A DNA stretch of 64,000 nucleotides, from assembly GCA_026708005.1 (NCBI GenBank), contig JAPOVR010000107.1:1-64000 (forward strand), read 5' to 3'. The notes under the pieces are model-generated. The model had not been told where the DNA came from, made no database searches, and was given only the letters and a program-made list of their open reading frames with translations. Position 1 is the first letter of the stretch, and every line of letters begins with the position of its first letter. This document shows positions 7,949 to 18,841 of the stretch, one piece after another. A program made the translations under genes and the position numbers. This DNA is from Actinomycetes bacterium. GTDB lineage: Bacteria > Actinomycetota > Thermoleophilia > Gaiellales > Gaiellaceae.

Positions 7949-8428
7949 ATGGTCGAGCAGCTCCTCCTGCTCTTCCAGGCGCTCTTCCTCGTGCTTTTGT
8001 ACGTCTTCATCTGGCGTGTCATGCGCACAGCGAGCCGCGATCTCCGCGTGCCCCAGGAGAGCTTCGTCCTCGCGGCCGGCGCAGGGATACCGCCAGCGGC
8101 GGCAGCGAGCGCGGCCGTCCCGGTGAACAGACCACCAGCCAGAATGATCGTGGTGCAGAGCCCCGCGCTCGCTGAGGGGCAGGCGTTCGAGCTCGACGGC
8201 CTCCTGACGCTCGGGCGGGCTGCCGACAACACGATCGTCCTCGCGAGCGACCAGTTCGCCTCGGCCCACCACGCACGCATTGAGGCTCCCGGCAACGAAG
8301 CCTGGATTGTCGATCTCGGGTCCCGCAACGGCACGTTCCTCAACGGGCAACGCATCGCGCAACGAAGCCCTCTGCGCCCGGAGGACGTCGTGCAAATCGG
8401 TGCCACCGACCTGCGAGTCGGCGCGTGA
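7949..8428 (+). CDS. fhaB: FHA-domain membrane protein FhaB/FipA type
   Basis: 159 residues. One N-terminal membrane helix (about 4-24, LLLLFQALFLVLLYVFIW), a linker, then an FHA domain with LGRAADNTIVL, SAHHARIE and DLGSRNGTFLNGQRI. The domain order matches mycobacterial FhaB (FipA), which links kinase signalling to the divisome. It is 8 bases after fhaA and overlaps pstP by four bases (GTGA), showing a tight operon. Confidence 0.9.
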   Translation: MVEQLLLLFQALFLVLLYVFIWRVMRTASRDLRVPQESFVLAAGAGIPPAAAASAAVPVNRPPARMIVVQSPALAEGQAFELDGLLTLGRAADNTIVLASDQFASAHHARIEAPGNEAWIVDLGSRNGTFLNGQRIAQRSPLRPEDVVQIGATDLRVGA

Positions 8429-9606
8429 AGATCGGCCAGCACGCGGGCCTCACCGATACGGGGCGCACGCGTCTGCGCAACGAGGACGCCTTCGTGCGCA
8501 GCCCGCCGCTGTTCGTCGTCGCCGACGGGATGGGAGGTGCTCAGGCGGGAGCGCTCGCGGCGCACATCTCGGTGTCCGTGTTCGAGGGGGCTGCTGGCGC
8601 AGAGGTGCCCGATGCAGCGTCGCGGCTGCAGGCGCTGGTGCAGGAGGCGAACCGGCAGATCTTCGCCCGCTCACAGGACGACCCCTCGCTGACGGGGATG
8701 GGGACGACCACAACGGCCGCCCTGGTCGAGGGCTCACAGGTCGTGATCGCGCACGTCGGCGACTCTCGTGCCTACCGGATCCGAGACGGCACGATGACGC
8801 AGCTCACCGACGATCACTCACTCGTTGCCGATCTCGTCCGGGGCGGACGACTCACCCCAAACGAGGCCGAGCTGCACCCCCAGCGGTCGGTCATCACCCG
8901 CGCGCTCGGCACCGATGAGAGCGTGACCGCCGATCTGCTCTCGGTCGAGGGGCGCCCAGGCGACATCTTCATGCTCTGCACGGACGGTCTCACCACGATG
9001 CTCTCCGATCAGACGATCACGGACACGATCGTGGAGGCTCGCGGGGCCGAGGAAGCGGCAGAGACCTTGGTCAAGGCGGCAAACCGCGGCGGCGGGGAGG
9101 ACAACATCACCGTGCTCCTCTTCGATCTCGTCGATGATGCTTGGCAGCCGGGCGAGCAGCCGCCAGCGCCTGAAGTAGATGCGGAGGCGAACACGCTCTC
9201 CGAGCTGGATGAGCTCCCGGTGCTGGATGAGCTGCTGCCAGAGGCGACACGGCCTCCGCACGCGCGGCGGAGACGACGCGTCCGCTCGTTCCGCATCAGC
9301 CGGGCGATGCTGATCGTCTCGCTGCTGGCCACCGTCGCCGCGCTGGCAATAGGAGCCGCGGTCTGGGGAATGCAGCGCGCGCACTTCGTCGGCGCAGACG
9401 CCGACGGGAGGCTCGTCGTCTACCAAGGCCTGCCCTGGAACATCACCGACGGCGTCGGGCTGTACCGGGAGATCTACGTGAGCCCGGTACAGGCGTACCA
9501 GCTCTCCAAGGACGAGCGAGCTGCGCTCTTCGACCACGCGTTGATCTCAGAGAGCGACGCCCGCGAGCGGATCGCGCCGTTCGAGCGCGAGATCCAGCTC
9601 CCGTGA
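8425..9606 (+). CDS. pstP: PP2C-type Ser/Thr phosphatase PstP
   Basis: 393 residues. The cytoplasmic PPM domain (about 1-235) contains TGRTRLRNEDAF, VADGMGGAQAG, HVGDSRAYRI, CTDGLT and GGEDNITVLLF, which supply the metal-binding aspartates. A linker, a single membrane helix (about 292-315) and a short external domain follow. It should reverse phosphorylation by the two kinases of this block. It begins with GTG in a GTGA overlap with fhaB and ends in a GTGA overlap with rodA. Confidence 0.93.
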   Translation: MKIGQHAGLTDTGRTRLRNEDAFVRSPPLFVVADGMGGAQAGALAAHISVSVFEGAAGAEVPDAASRLQALVQEANRQIFARSQDDPSLTGMGTTTTAALVEGSQVVIAHVGDSRAYRIRDGTMTQLTDDHSLVADLVRGGRLTPNEAELHPQRSVITRALGTDESVTADLLSVEGRPGDIFMLCTDGLTTMLSDQTITDTIVEARGAEEAAETLVKAANRGGGEDNITVLLFDLVDDAWQPGEQPPAPEVDAEANTLSELDELPVLDELLPEATRPPHARRRRRVRSFRISRAMLIVSLLATVAALAIGAAVWGMQRAHFVGADADGRLVVYQGLPWNITDGVGLYREIYVSPVQAYQLSKDERAALFDHALISESDARERIAPFEREIQLP

Positions 9607-10931
9607 GCCTCCGCAACCGCGAGCTCCTGAACCTGTCGGGCGCGAGCGTCCTGATCGCGCTCGGCTTCGTCAGCGTCTTCCTCGCTCGACAGGCGGCGCT
9701 CTCGCCAGCGTCGCTCTCCTACCTCGCCATCTTCGTCGGCATCTACTTCGCGGCGCACCTCGTCACGCGGATCGCGCTGCCCAACGCAGACCCGTTCTTC
9801 CTGCCGCTCGCCGCGCTGCTCACCGGCGTCGGCGTCACGATGATCTACCGGATCGACCCTGATCGAGCGCTGCGTCAGGGCATCTGGGTTGCGGTTGGCC
9901 TCGCCGTGTTCGTCGTGGTCAGCGTCTTCCTGCGCGATCACCGACAGCTCGAGCGGCTGAAATACACGCTCGGCGTCCTCGCCGTCATCCTGCTGATCCT
10001 GCCTGCGGTGCCAGGCCTCGGCCGCACGATCAACGGCGCGACGCTCTGGATCGATCTTGGCCCGTTCGTCTTCCAGCCGGGCGAGATCGCGAAGGTCCTG
10101 CTCGTCGTCTTTCTCGCAAGCTACCTCCGCGACCATCGCGAGTCGCTGCGCGGCGACGGCTCAGCTCGGCTGCCCTCGCTCAAGCACCTCGGGCCGCTGC
10201 TCGTGATCTGGGGCGGCGCGATGCTGGTCCTGCTCGTCACGAACGACCTAGGCAGCGGCCTCCTGTACTTCTCGGTCTTTGTCGCGATGCTGTACGTCGC
10301 GACGGGCCGGCTGCTCTTCGTCACAGGCGGCGCAGCCCTCTTCGTGCTCGGGGCGCTCGCCGTCTACCGCGCGACGCCCCACGTTGCCGAGCGTGTCCAG
10401 ATCTGGCTCAGCCCCTGGCAGGACCCGAGCGGCGCCGGGTACCAGCTCGTCCAGTCGCTCTACGCGATTTCCTCGGGTGGGCTGTTCGGCAGCGGGCTCG
10501 GACGCGGCGTGCTGGTGGCTCCCGACGGGTCCACCTACGTGCCGTACCTGGAGACCGACTTCATCTACTCGGCCCTCTCCCAGGAGCTGGGACTGGTCGG
10601 CGCCTCGGCCGTTGTCCTGGTGTTCCTGATCGTCGTCTACCGAGGGTTGCGAACCGCGATGCTCGCTGACGACGGGTTCACGAAGCTGCTTGCGGCAGGC
10701 CTGACCGCGACGCTCGGTTTGCAGGCCTGCTTGATCACGGGCGGCGTGACCGGGCTGATACCGCTCACCGGCATCACCCTCCCGTTCGTGTCCTACGGCG
10801 GGTCGAGCATCGTCGCCAACTTCCTGCTGCTCGCCCTCTTGCTCGCGGTCTCAGACCGCGTGAACCGTCGGTCCTTCGGCAGCTGCAACGCCGCCGCTGC
10901 GTGGCCATGGCAGCGCGAGAGGACCGCGTGA
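9603..10931 (+). CDS. rodA: SEDS glycosyltransferase, RodA/FtsW family
   Basis: 442 residues with about ten membrane helices. It polymerises lipid II into glycan strands in partnership with a class B PBP. SEDS signatures are visible: FQPGEIAKVLLVVFLA in the central part, and STYVPYLETDFIYSALSQEL containing the conserved acidic residue before the late helices. The position directly before pbpA argues for RodA over FtsW. The C-terminal tail is charged. Its stop overlaps the preferred pbpA start by four bases (GTGA, 10928-10931). Confidence 0.9.
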   Translation: MSLRNRELLNLSGASVLIALGFVSVFLARQAALSPASLSYLAIFVGIYFAAHLVTRIALPNADPFFLPLAALLTGVGVTMIYRIDPDRALRQGIWVAVGLAVFVVVSVFLRDHRQLERLKYTLGVLAVILLILPAVPGLGRTINGATLWIDLGPFVFQPGEIAKVLLVVFLASYLRDHRESLRGDGSARLPSLKHLGPLLVIWGGAMLVLLVTNDLGSGLLYFSVFVAMLYVATGRLLFVTGGAALFVLGALAVYRATPHVAERVQIWLSPWQDPSGAGYQLVQSLYAISSGGLFGSGLGRGVLVAPDGSTYVPYLETDFIYSALSQELGLVGASAVVLVFLIVVYRGLRTAMLADDGFTKLLAAGLTATLGLQACLITGGVTGLIPLTGITLPFVSYGGSSIVANFLLLALLLAVSDRVNRRSFGSCNAAAAWPWQRERTA

Positions 10932-12406
10932 ACCGCGAGCTGCGCAGGCTGTTCCTCGTGCTCGCAGGCATGCTCGGGGCCGTGATCGCGACCGGCACCT
11001 ACTGGCTCTGGCGAGCCCCCGATCTCGAGGCGCGGCAAGGCAATCCGACCCAGATCGTGCGTCAGATCACCAGCGAGCGCGGACTCGTGCTCACCAGCGA
11101 CGGCACGACCGTGCTGGCGCGCACCAGACAGCGCGACATCGAAGGCCAGCGGTGGTTCGTCCGGCGCTACCCACACGGGCCCCTCGCCGCACACGCGGTC
11201 GGGTACTCCACGCTCGAGCGAGCGCGCACCGGCCTCGAGGCGTCGATGAACGAGCTCCTCACCGGGTCGGATGCGAATCTCGCGTCGCTCGTCGATCGAG
11301 CACGGTCGCGTCTGGCCGGTAGGCCCCAGGAGGGCAACCACCTCGTGCTCACGCTGGATGCGGCCGCCCAGGAGCAGGCGGCCAGCCTGCTGAGGGGACG
11401 TTGTGGTGCAACCGTCGCACTCGAGCCGTCGACGGGCCGGGTGCTCGTGATGGCCTCCGCACCGGCCTTCGACCCGAACGACGTTGCCCGAGACTTCAGC
11501 AGAATCACGACGGCGCGTGCCGCCTGTGAGCCTGCCGCGCCGCTCGTGAACCGCGCGACCGCCGGCCTGTTCGTGCCCGGCTCGACGTTCAAGGTCGTCA
11601 CCGCGGCAGCCGCGCTCGACTCAGGCCGCTTCCGGCCCGGCTCGACGTTCATCGACGATGGGTACTGCATCCAGTACGGCCGGCGCGTCTTCAACTACGC
11701 AGACCAGGATGGGCCCGAGCGGTTCGGCCGTGTCACGCTCAGCAAAGCGATGGAGCGCTCCATCAACGCCGTCTTCTGTGATATCGGCAAGGAGCTCGAT
11801 GCCGAGACACTGATCGACTATGCCAAGCGCTTCGGGTTCTACTCGGTCCCGCCGCTCGAGACACCCGAAACGGAGCGGCTGGCCAGCGGCCTCTACGAGG
11901 ACGGACAGCTCTTCGACCCCCAGCTGCCGACCGGCGTCGACGAAGGCCGCCTTGCGTTTGGACAGGAACGGCTGCTCGCCACGCCGCTCCAGATGGCAAT
12001 GGTCGCAGCAGCGATCGCCAACGGCGGAGTCCTGATGAAGCCCTACCTCGTCGAGCGCACCCTCAAGCCCGATCGGTCGATGCTCACCGAGACAAAGCCT
12101 GAGAAGCTCTCCGATGCGATCGGCCCAGCCACAGCCGCTGCGCTTGCGCGGATGATGGAACGAGTCGTTGCGTCGGGCACCGGCCGCGGCGCGCGCATAC
12201 CGGGGCTGCCCGTTGCCGGCAAGACCGGGACAGGCGAGACCGCAGTCGATGGGGAGAACGACGCCTGGTTCATCGCGTTCGCCCCGGCCGAGGCTGCAGA
12301 GGTGGCCGTGGCCGTCGTCATCTCGCACGAGCCGGAAACCGGAGGGGCCGCCGCAGCACCCATCGCACGAACGATGATCCAAACTCTCCTCCGCAGAAGC
12401 ACGTAG
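10928..12406 (+). CDS. pbpA: Class B penicillin-binding protein PbpA
   Basis: About 492 residues. One N-terminal membrane anchor (RLFLVLAGMLGAVIATGTYW), a dimerisation domain, then a transpeptidase domain with the active-site motifs STFK (Ser about residue 219), SIN and KTG (AGKTGTGE). It crosslinks peptidoglycan on the outer face of the membrane together with RodA. The GTG at 10928 is preferred because it makes a GTGA overlap with rodA; a start at 10901 is also in frame. The pknB gene starts 9 bases after its stop. Confidence 0.9.
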   Translation: MNRELRRLFLVLAGMLGAVIATGTYWLWRAPDLEARQGNPTQIVRQITSERGLVLTSDGTTVLARTRQRDIEGQRWFVRRYPHGPLAAHAVGYSTLERARTGLEASMNELLTGSDANLASLVDRARSRLAGRPQEGNHLVLTLDAAAQEQAASLLRGRCGATVALEPSTGRVLVMASAPAFDPNDVARDFSRITTARAACEPAAPLVNRATAGLFVPGSTFKVVTAAAALDSGRFRPGSTFIDDGYCIQYGRRVFNYADQDGPERFGRVTLSKAMERSINAVFCDIGKELDAETLIDYAKRFGFYSVPPLETPETERLASGLYEDGQLFDPQLPTGVDEGRLAFGQERLLATPLQMAMVAAAIANGGVLMKPYLVERTLKPDRSMLTETKPEKLSDAIGPATAAALARMMERVVASGTGRGARIPGLPVAGKTGTGETAVDGENDAWFIAFAPAEAAEVAVAVVISHEPETGGAAAAPIARTMIQTLLRRST

Positions 12407-12415
12407 CCTAGAGAA

Positions 12416-14908
<2,493 letters not shown>

Positions 14909-14957
14909 GCCCTAAGACGCAGGGTGCAGGCCACCGCGGGCAGGGTCCAGGCCTCGG

Positions 14958-16016
14958 ATGAGCGGCCGGCGCGTCGCCGTCCTTCTCGGTGGACGCTCCA
15001 GCGAGCGCAACGTGTCGCTTGCCTCCGGTCAGTCGGTCATCAGCGGGCTGTGCAACGCGGGGCACGAGCCCGTGCCCGTCGAGATCGACGCATCGGGCCA
15101 GTGGCAGCTCTCGTCCGTCACAGCCCCCTCCGAGCTCGTGGGAGCAGCTACAGCAACCCCGCACGACGGCACGCCCGTGTCGGCCAGCGGGTGGCAGGCT
15201 CCCCCCCTCCCGCTCGGCCGTCACCCGCTCGAGGGCATCGATGTCGTGTTCCCCGTCCTCCACGGCCCCTTCGGAGAGGACGGAACGATCCAGGGCCTGC
15301 TCGAGCTGCTCGAGATCCCCTACGTCGGCTCGGGCGTTGCGGCATCGGCCATCGCCATGGACAAGGCGCTGTTCAAGGCCGTGGCCGGCGCGCAAGGCCT
15401 GCCGATCGCCCGGAGCGCAACGTTTGTCGCAGGCCGGGGCGAGGAGGTCGAGAACCCGTTCAGCCTGCCGGTCGTCGTGAAGCCGGCGAGGCTCGGCTCG
15501 AGCGTAGGCATCAGCGTCGCGCGCACGGCCGAGGACTTCATGGGCGCGGTCAAGCTGGCCCTCGCGCACGACGACAAGATCATCGTCGAGGAGTTCATCG
15601 ACGGGACAGAGGTCGAGTGCAGCGTGCTCGGCAACGACGAGCCGGCTGCGTCCGCGGTCGGCGAGATCGTCGTCGTGGGTCGGGACTGGTACTCCTACGA
15701 GGCCAAGTACACCGAGGGCGGCATGAACCTGATCGTGCCTGCTCGCATCCCTGCCGACAGCGCAGAGGCTGTCCGCTCGATTGCCGTGCGGGCGTTCCAG
15801 GCGTGTGACTGCCGGGGCATGGCGCGGGTCGACTTCTTCGTGCGGGCAGACGGGAGCGTCGTCCTCAGCGAGCTGAACACGATCCCGGGGTTCACGGCGA
15901 CGAGCGTTTATGCGAAGCTCTTCAAGGCGTCCGGACTCGACTACCCACAACTCCTCGACCGCCTCGTGGGGCTGGCGATCGAGCGGTTCGAGCAACGCCG
16001 CGCCCTGCGGTACTGA
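14958..16016 (+). CDS. ddl: D-alanine--D-alanine ligase
   Basis: 352 residues of the ATP-grasp family. It makes the D-Ala-D-Ala dipeptide for peptidoglycan precursors in the cytoplasm. Seen are VLLGGRSSERNVSL (N-terminal substrate loop), HGPFGEDGTIQGLLE, PYVGSGVAASAIAMDK, VVKPARLGSSVGIS and LSELNTIPGFTATS, all diagnostic. It follows pknB by 49 bases on the same strand, linking precursor supply with the kinase-controlled elongation genes, whereas in many actinobacteria ddl is elsewhere. Confidence 0.95.
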   Translation: MSGRRVAVLLGGRSSERNVSLASGQSVISGLCNAGHEPVPVEIDASGQWQLSSVTAPSELVGAATATPHDGTPVSASGWQAPPLPLGRHPLEGIDVVFPVLHGPFGEDGTIQGLLELLEIPYVGSGVAASAIAMDKALFKAVAGAQGLPIARSATFVAGRGEEVENPFSLPVVVKPARLGSSVGISVARTAEDFMGAVKLALAHDDKIIVEEFIDGTEVECSVLGNDEPAASAVGEIVVVGRDWYSYEAKYTEGGMNLIVPARIPADSAEAVRSIAVRAFQACDCRGMARVDFFVRADGSVVLSELNTIPGFTATSVYAKLFKASGLDYPQLLDRLVGLAIERFEQRRALRY

Positions 16017-16126
16017 CGCAAGGGCAGCTCGTGCCGCGCGGCCCGATTCGCGCTCGATCAGCCACCGAGACGGCGGGAGAAAGCTCGGTGCGCCGTTCGG
16101 CTCGACGGATCATCTAGAGTCGCTGC

Positions 16127-16729
16127 GTGGTTCTCTCCGACCGGACGATCCGGCGTCTGATCGCCGAAGGCCGCATCGGCGTCGAGCCGCTCGATGAGGG
16201 ACTGATCCAGCCGTCGAGCATCGACGTGCGAGTCGACCGCTTCTTCCGCGTCTTCCGGAACGCTCGCTACGCCTACATCGACGTCAAGGAACCGATGGAT
16301 GACCTGACCGAGCTCGTCGAGGTCGAGGGTGGCGAGGCGTTCATCCTCCACCCGGGGGAGTTCGTCCTCGGCTCGACGCTCGAGCGCGTGACCCTCCCCG
16401 ACGACCTCGTCGCCCGGCTCGAGGGCAAGAGCTCGCTGGGGCGGCTCGGGCTGCTCATCCACTCGACAGCCGGCTTTGTCGACCCTGGTTGGGACGGCCA
16501 CGTGACACTCGAGCTCTCGAACGTCGCCAACCTCCCCATCACCCTGTACGCGGGTATGAAGATCGGACAGCTCTCGTTCGTCCAGCTCACGGAGCCAGCC
16601 GAGTCACCCTATGGCAGTGCCGGCCTCCACTCGAAGTACCAGGGGCAACGTGGGCCGACACCGAGCCGCTATTGGCAGAACTTCCCGCGAGCCGAGACAC
16701 CGGTTGCTGCGCAACGGCCCGCGCCATGA
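16127..16729 (+). CDS. dcd: dCTP deaminase (probably dUMP-forming)
   Basis: 200 residues. It deaminates dCTP for thymidylate synthesis. Motifs: [10 protein letters not shown] near the N-terminus, [31 protein letters not shown] and [13 protein letters not shown] at the C-terminus. Actinobacterial and archaeal homologues of this length are bifunctional and release dUMP; that property is inferred here from taxonomy. Starts at GTG 16127. Its TGA overlaps the next gene by ATGA, so the two are cotranscribed. Confidence 0.93.
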   Translation: MVLSDRTIRRLIAEGRIGVEPLDEGLIQPSSIDVRVDRFFRVFRNARYAYIDVKEPMDDLTELVEVEGGEAFILHPGEFVLGSTLERVTLPDDLVARLEGKSSLGRLGLLIHSTAGFVDPGWDGHVTLELSNVANLPITLYAGMKIGQLSFVQLTEPAESPYGSAGLHSKYQGQRGPTPSRYWQNFPRAETPVAAQRPAP

Positions 16730-17613
16730 TTCTCGTGACCGGCGCAACGGGATTCATCGGTCCGCGCGTCGTCCACGCGCTCCGAGCCAGGGATCTGCCG
16801 GTACGAGCGCTCGTGCGCCGAGCCGACCGCGCGACCCAGCTCGAGCGCTGGGGCTGCGAGCTCGCGCAGGGCGATCTCCGCGACCGCCAAAGCCTGGAGC
16901 GTGCGGTGGATCGGTGCAGCGTGGTCGTCCATCTCGTGTCGATCATCACCGGCAGCCCGGCCGACTTCGATCGAGTGATGAGTCAGGGCACCGCCGATCT
17001 GACCACCGCAGCACAGGAGGCCGAGGCCGGGCGTTTCGTGCTCATGAGCGCACTCGGGACGAGCGAGCAGACCCGGGAGCTCGTCCCGTACTACCGCGCC
17101 AAGTGGGCGATGGAGCAGGCCGTCAAAGGCGCAGACCTCGGGTGGGTGATCTTCCGGCCGGGCTTCGTGTTCGGAGCAGCAGGAGGCGTTCTACCCACGT
17201 TCCTGCGCCAGGTTCGCTACTCGCCGATCACGCCCGTAGTCGGCACCGGCGAGCGCCGGCTGCAGCCAATCTGGGTCGACGACGTCGCCGCTTTCTTCGC
17301 GAAGGCCGTCGATGCTCCAAGCGTGACGAACCGGACGTTCGAGCTGGGCGGGCCCGACGTCCTCACCTGGAACGAGCTCTATGCGGCCCTGGCCGCTGCG
17401 CTCGGCAAGCGACGTCCAAGCGTTCACCTCCCGGTCGGCCTCGTCCGGGCCGCAGCAGCCCTGGTCGAGCGGCTGCCGCAACCTCCGATCACGCGGGACC
17501 AGCTGACGATGCTCGAGGTTGGCGACAACGTGTGCGACCCGACCGAGGCGAACGAGACGTTCGATCTCGAGCCGATCGGCCTGGCCGAGATGGTGCAGCG
17601 GGCCACTGGGTGA
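16726..17613 (+). CDS. NAD(P)-binding epimerase/NmrA-like oxidoreductase
   Basis: 295 residues, atypical short-chain dehydrogenase. The Rossmann motif GATGFIG is at residues 6-12, followed by LVRR, a [10 protein letters not shown] segment (active-site YxxxK-like) and [11 protein letters not shown]. This resembles the complex I NDUFA9-like/NAD(P)H-binding group, whose substrates are mostly unknown. The ATG at 16726 overlaps the dcd stop. A strong hairpin follows at 17654-17685. Confidence 0.8.
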   Translation: MILVTGATGFIGPRVVHALRARDLPVRALVRRADRATQLERWGCELAQGDLRDRQSLERAVDRCSVVVHLVSIITGSPADFDRVMSQGTADLTTAAQEAEAGRFVLMSALGTSEQTRELVPYYRAKWAMEQAVKGADLGWVIFRPGFVFGAAGGVLPTFLRQVRYSPITPVVGTGERRLQPIWVDDVAAFFAKAVDAPSVTNRTFELGGPDVLTWNELYAALAAALGKRRPSVHLPVGLVRAAAALVERLPQPPITRDQLTMLEVGDNVCDPTEANETFDLEPIGLAEMVQRATG

Positions 17614-17653
17614 GACGGCTCCTCCGTCCACGAACGAGACAGCCCGCCGGAAA

Positions 17654-17685
17654 GCGAGAAACCGCCCGAGACGGCGGCTTCTCGC
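17654..17685. terminator. Bidirectional hairpin terminator candidate
   Basis: Arms GCGAGAAACCGCC (17654-17666) and GGCGGCTTCTCGC (17673-17685) pair along 13 positions with one A/C mismatch around a 6-base loop. It sits 40 bases after the epimerase gene and also at the far end of the minus-strand element at 17.8 kb. T-runs on either side are short, so efficiency is uncertain. Confidence 0.6.
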
Positions 17686-17771
17686 CGGAAAACTCGCTTG
17701 TACTTCGTACGGGTGCTTATCGCCCCCTACGCGTGGCTATGGCGGTTCCCCTCAGGTCTCAGGGACACACC

Positions 17772-17816
17772 CTACGAACGAGTACCTCCACTGCCCGTAC
17801 TACTGTCGTCACTCAA
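17772..17816 (-). CDS. Possible 14-residue leader peptide
   Basis: TTG start nine bases after the GGAGGT core of the very strong ribosome binding site at 17821-17836, encoding MSDDSSTGSGGTRS. The composition (Ser, Gly, Thr, Asp) is not that of a classic amino-acid attenuator. Whether translation matters, or only ribosome binding, cannot be told from the sequence. Confidence 0.25.
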   Translation of the reverse strand: MSDDSSTGSGGTRS

Positions 17817-17936
17817 GTCCGGACCACCTCCTTTCCGCGGTAGCAGAATCATACGCGAGGCGCGCGGGGAACTCGAGAGGAAACGTGAGCGGGGCGGCTG
17901 GGCAGCAGGACGCGGCGCGCGAGAGACGGAGCCGAG

Positions 17937-18254
17937 CTAGTCCGGAACCTCGACGACGACGAGACCATCGACGACGCTCACCCTGAATGTGGAGACGGGG
18001 AGGTAGGCCGGCAAGGTCAACGCCTCGCCGGTGCGCACATCGAACTCGGCCCCGTGCCGCGGACACACGACCACGCACTCGTCGGCCTCGAAGTCGCCCT
18101 CCGCGAGCGAGCCGTCATCGTGGCTGCAGCGATCCTCGATCGCATGCAGCTCCCCGCCGGCGTTGAAGATCCCGATCCTGACCTCGCCCGAGGCAACGGC
18201 CCTCACGCTACCGGGCGGGAGCTCCTCAAGCGGGCAGACCTCGATCTCGGGCAT
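17937..18254 (-). CDS. Rieske 2Fe-2S ferredoxin-type protein
   Basis: 105 residues, one Rieske domain. Cluster ligands are CSHDDGSL and CPRHGAEFD (Cys-X-His pairs). It resembles the small ferredoxin components of non-haem oxygenases (HcaC/NirD-like). The ATG at 18254 lies one base after the sufU stop (TGA-T-ATG), so it is the last gene of the SUF transcript. A Rieske protein at the end of suf operons recurs in Gram-positive bacteria; its partner is not established. Confidence 0.9.
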   Translation of the reverse strand: MPEIEVCPLEELPPGSVRAVASGEVRIGIFNAGGELHAIEDRCSHDDGSLAEGDFEADECVVVCPRHGAEFDVRTGEALTLPAYLPVSTFRVSVVDGLVVVEVPD

Positions 18255-18255
18255 A

Positions 18256-18675
18256 TCAGCGAAGCATAAGGTCGTCGGCCCCCGACCACTCGGCAGGCAG
18301 AGGCGTTCCCTTGGCCTTATGGAGCGCAACCTTCAGCACGCCAAGGCCCAGAATCGCACATTTGAGCCGGATGGGCGTGAGCGGAACGCCTAGCTCGTCG
18401 AGCAGCACCTGCTTGTCGAGATCCGCGATCTCGCTGACCGTTCGTCCCTTGACGAGTTCGGTCAGAATCGACGTCGCCGCCTGGCTGATCGCGCATCCTC
18501 GACCCTTGAACCGGATCGCGTCGATGACGTCCTCAGCGAAGTTGACGGTGACCTCGACGTCGTCGCCGCAGAGTGGGTTGTGCCCGTGCGCCTTCCCGTC
18601 AGCGGGGTCGAGCTCACCGTGGTTTCGGGGGCTCTTGTAGTGATCGAGGATCAGCTCGCGGTAGAGATCGTCCAT
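18256..18675 (-). CDS. sufU: SufU iron-sulfur/zinc-dependent sulfurtransferase
   Basis: 139 residues. It takes sulfur from SufS for Fe-S assembly. Family landmarks: MDDLYRELILDHYKSPRNHG at the N-terminus and three cysteines in HNPLCGDD, GRGCAISQAATS and RLKCAILG that bind Zn. It is separated from sufS by 166 bases with no other gene. Confidence 0.95.
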   Translation of the reverse strand: MDDLYRELILDHYKSPRNHGELDPADGKAHGHNPLCGDDVEVTVNFAEDVIDAIRFKGRGCAISQAATSILTELVKGRTVSEIADLDKQVLLDELGVPLTPIRLKCAILGLGVLKVALHKAKGTPLPAEWSGADDLMLR

Positions 18676-18841
18676 GCTGCGCTCCTAGCAGCGAGCTCGG
18701 CCGTGGGAACGCCGCAGGCGTGTGCGCGCGTTGTTGCTCTCGCGCCGCCAGACGCGTGCACGGCGGGTCGGGCGGGCAGGCAGGCGGCTCGACGATCGAG
18801 AGCTGATCGCACAGCGAGACCTCACGGGTTCTGACCACCCA

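Larger units (their letters stand above)
17654..17846 (-). ncRNA. Candidate small RNA/leader with super Shine-Dalgarno
   Basis: On the minus strand a TATGAT -10-like hexamer (17853-17848) is followed within about 12 bases by GGAAAGGAGGTGGTCC (17836-17821), nearly the full complement of the 16S rRNA 3' end. A TTG at 17816 opens a 14-codon frame (MSDDSSTGSGGTRS, stop 17774-17772). The rest contains several stops, small hairpins such as CCCT-N8-AGGG, and ends in the strong hairpin at 17685-17654. No CDS fits this 190-base stretch, and no known RNA family was recognised. The orientation could be reversed: the plus strand then carries an anti-SD mimic. Confidence 0.35.

Noticed and set aside
17614-17936. 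tmRNA, RNase P RNA, SRP RNA or 6S RNA at 17.7 kb
   Set aside because: The signature sequences of these RNAs (tRNA-like ends, the GAGGAAAGTCCGG core, the GGAAG-type SRP loop, a long central bulge) were looked for and not found.
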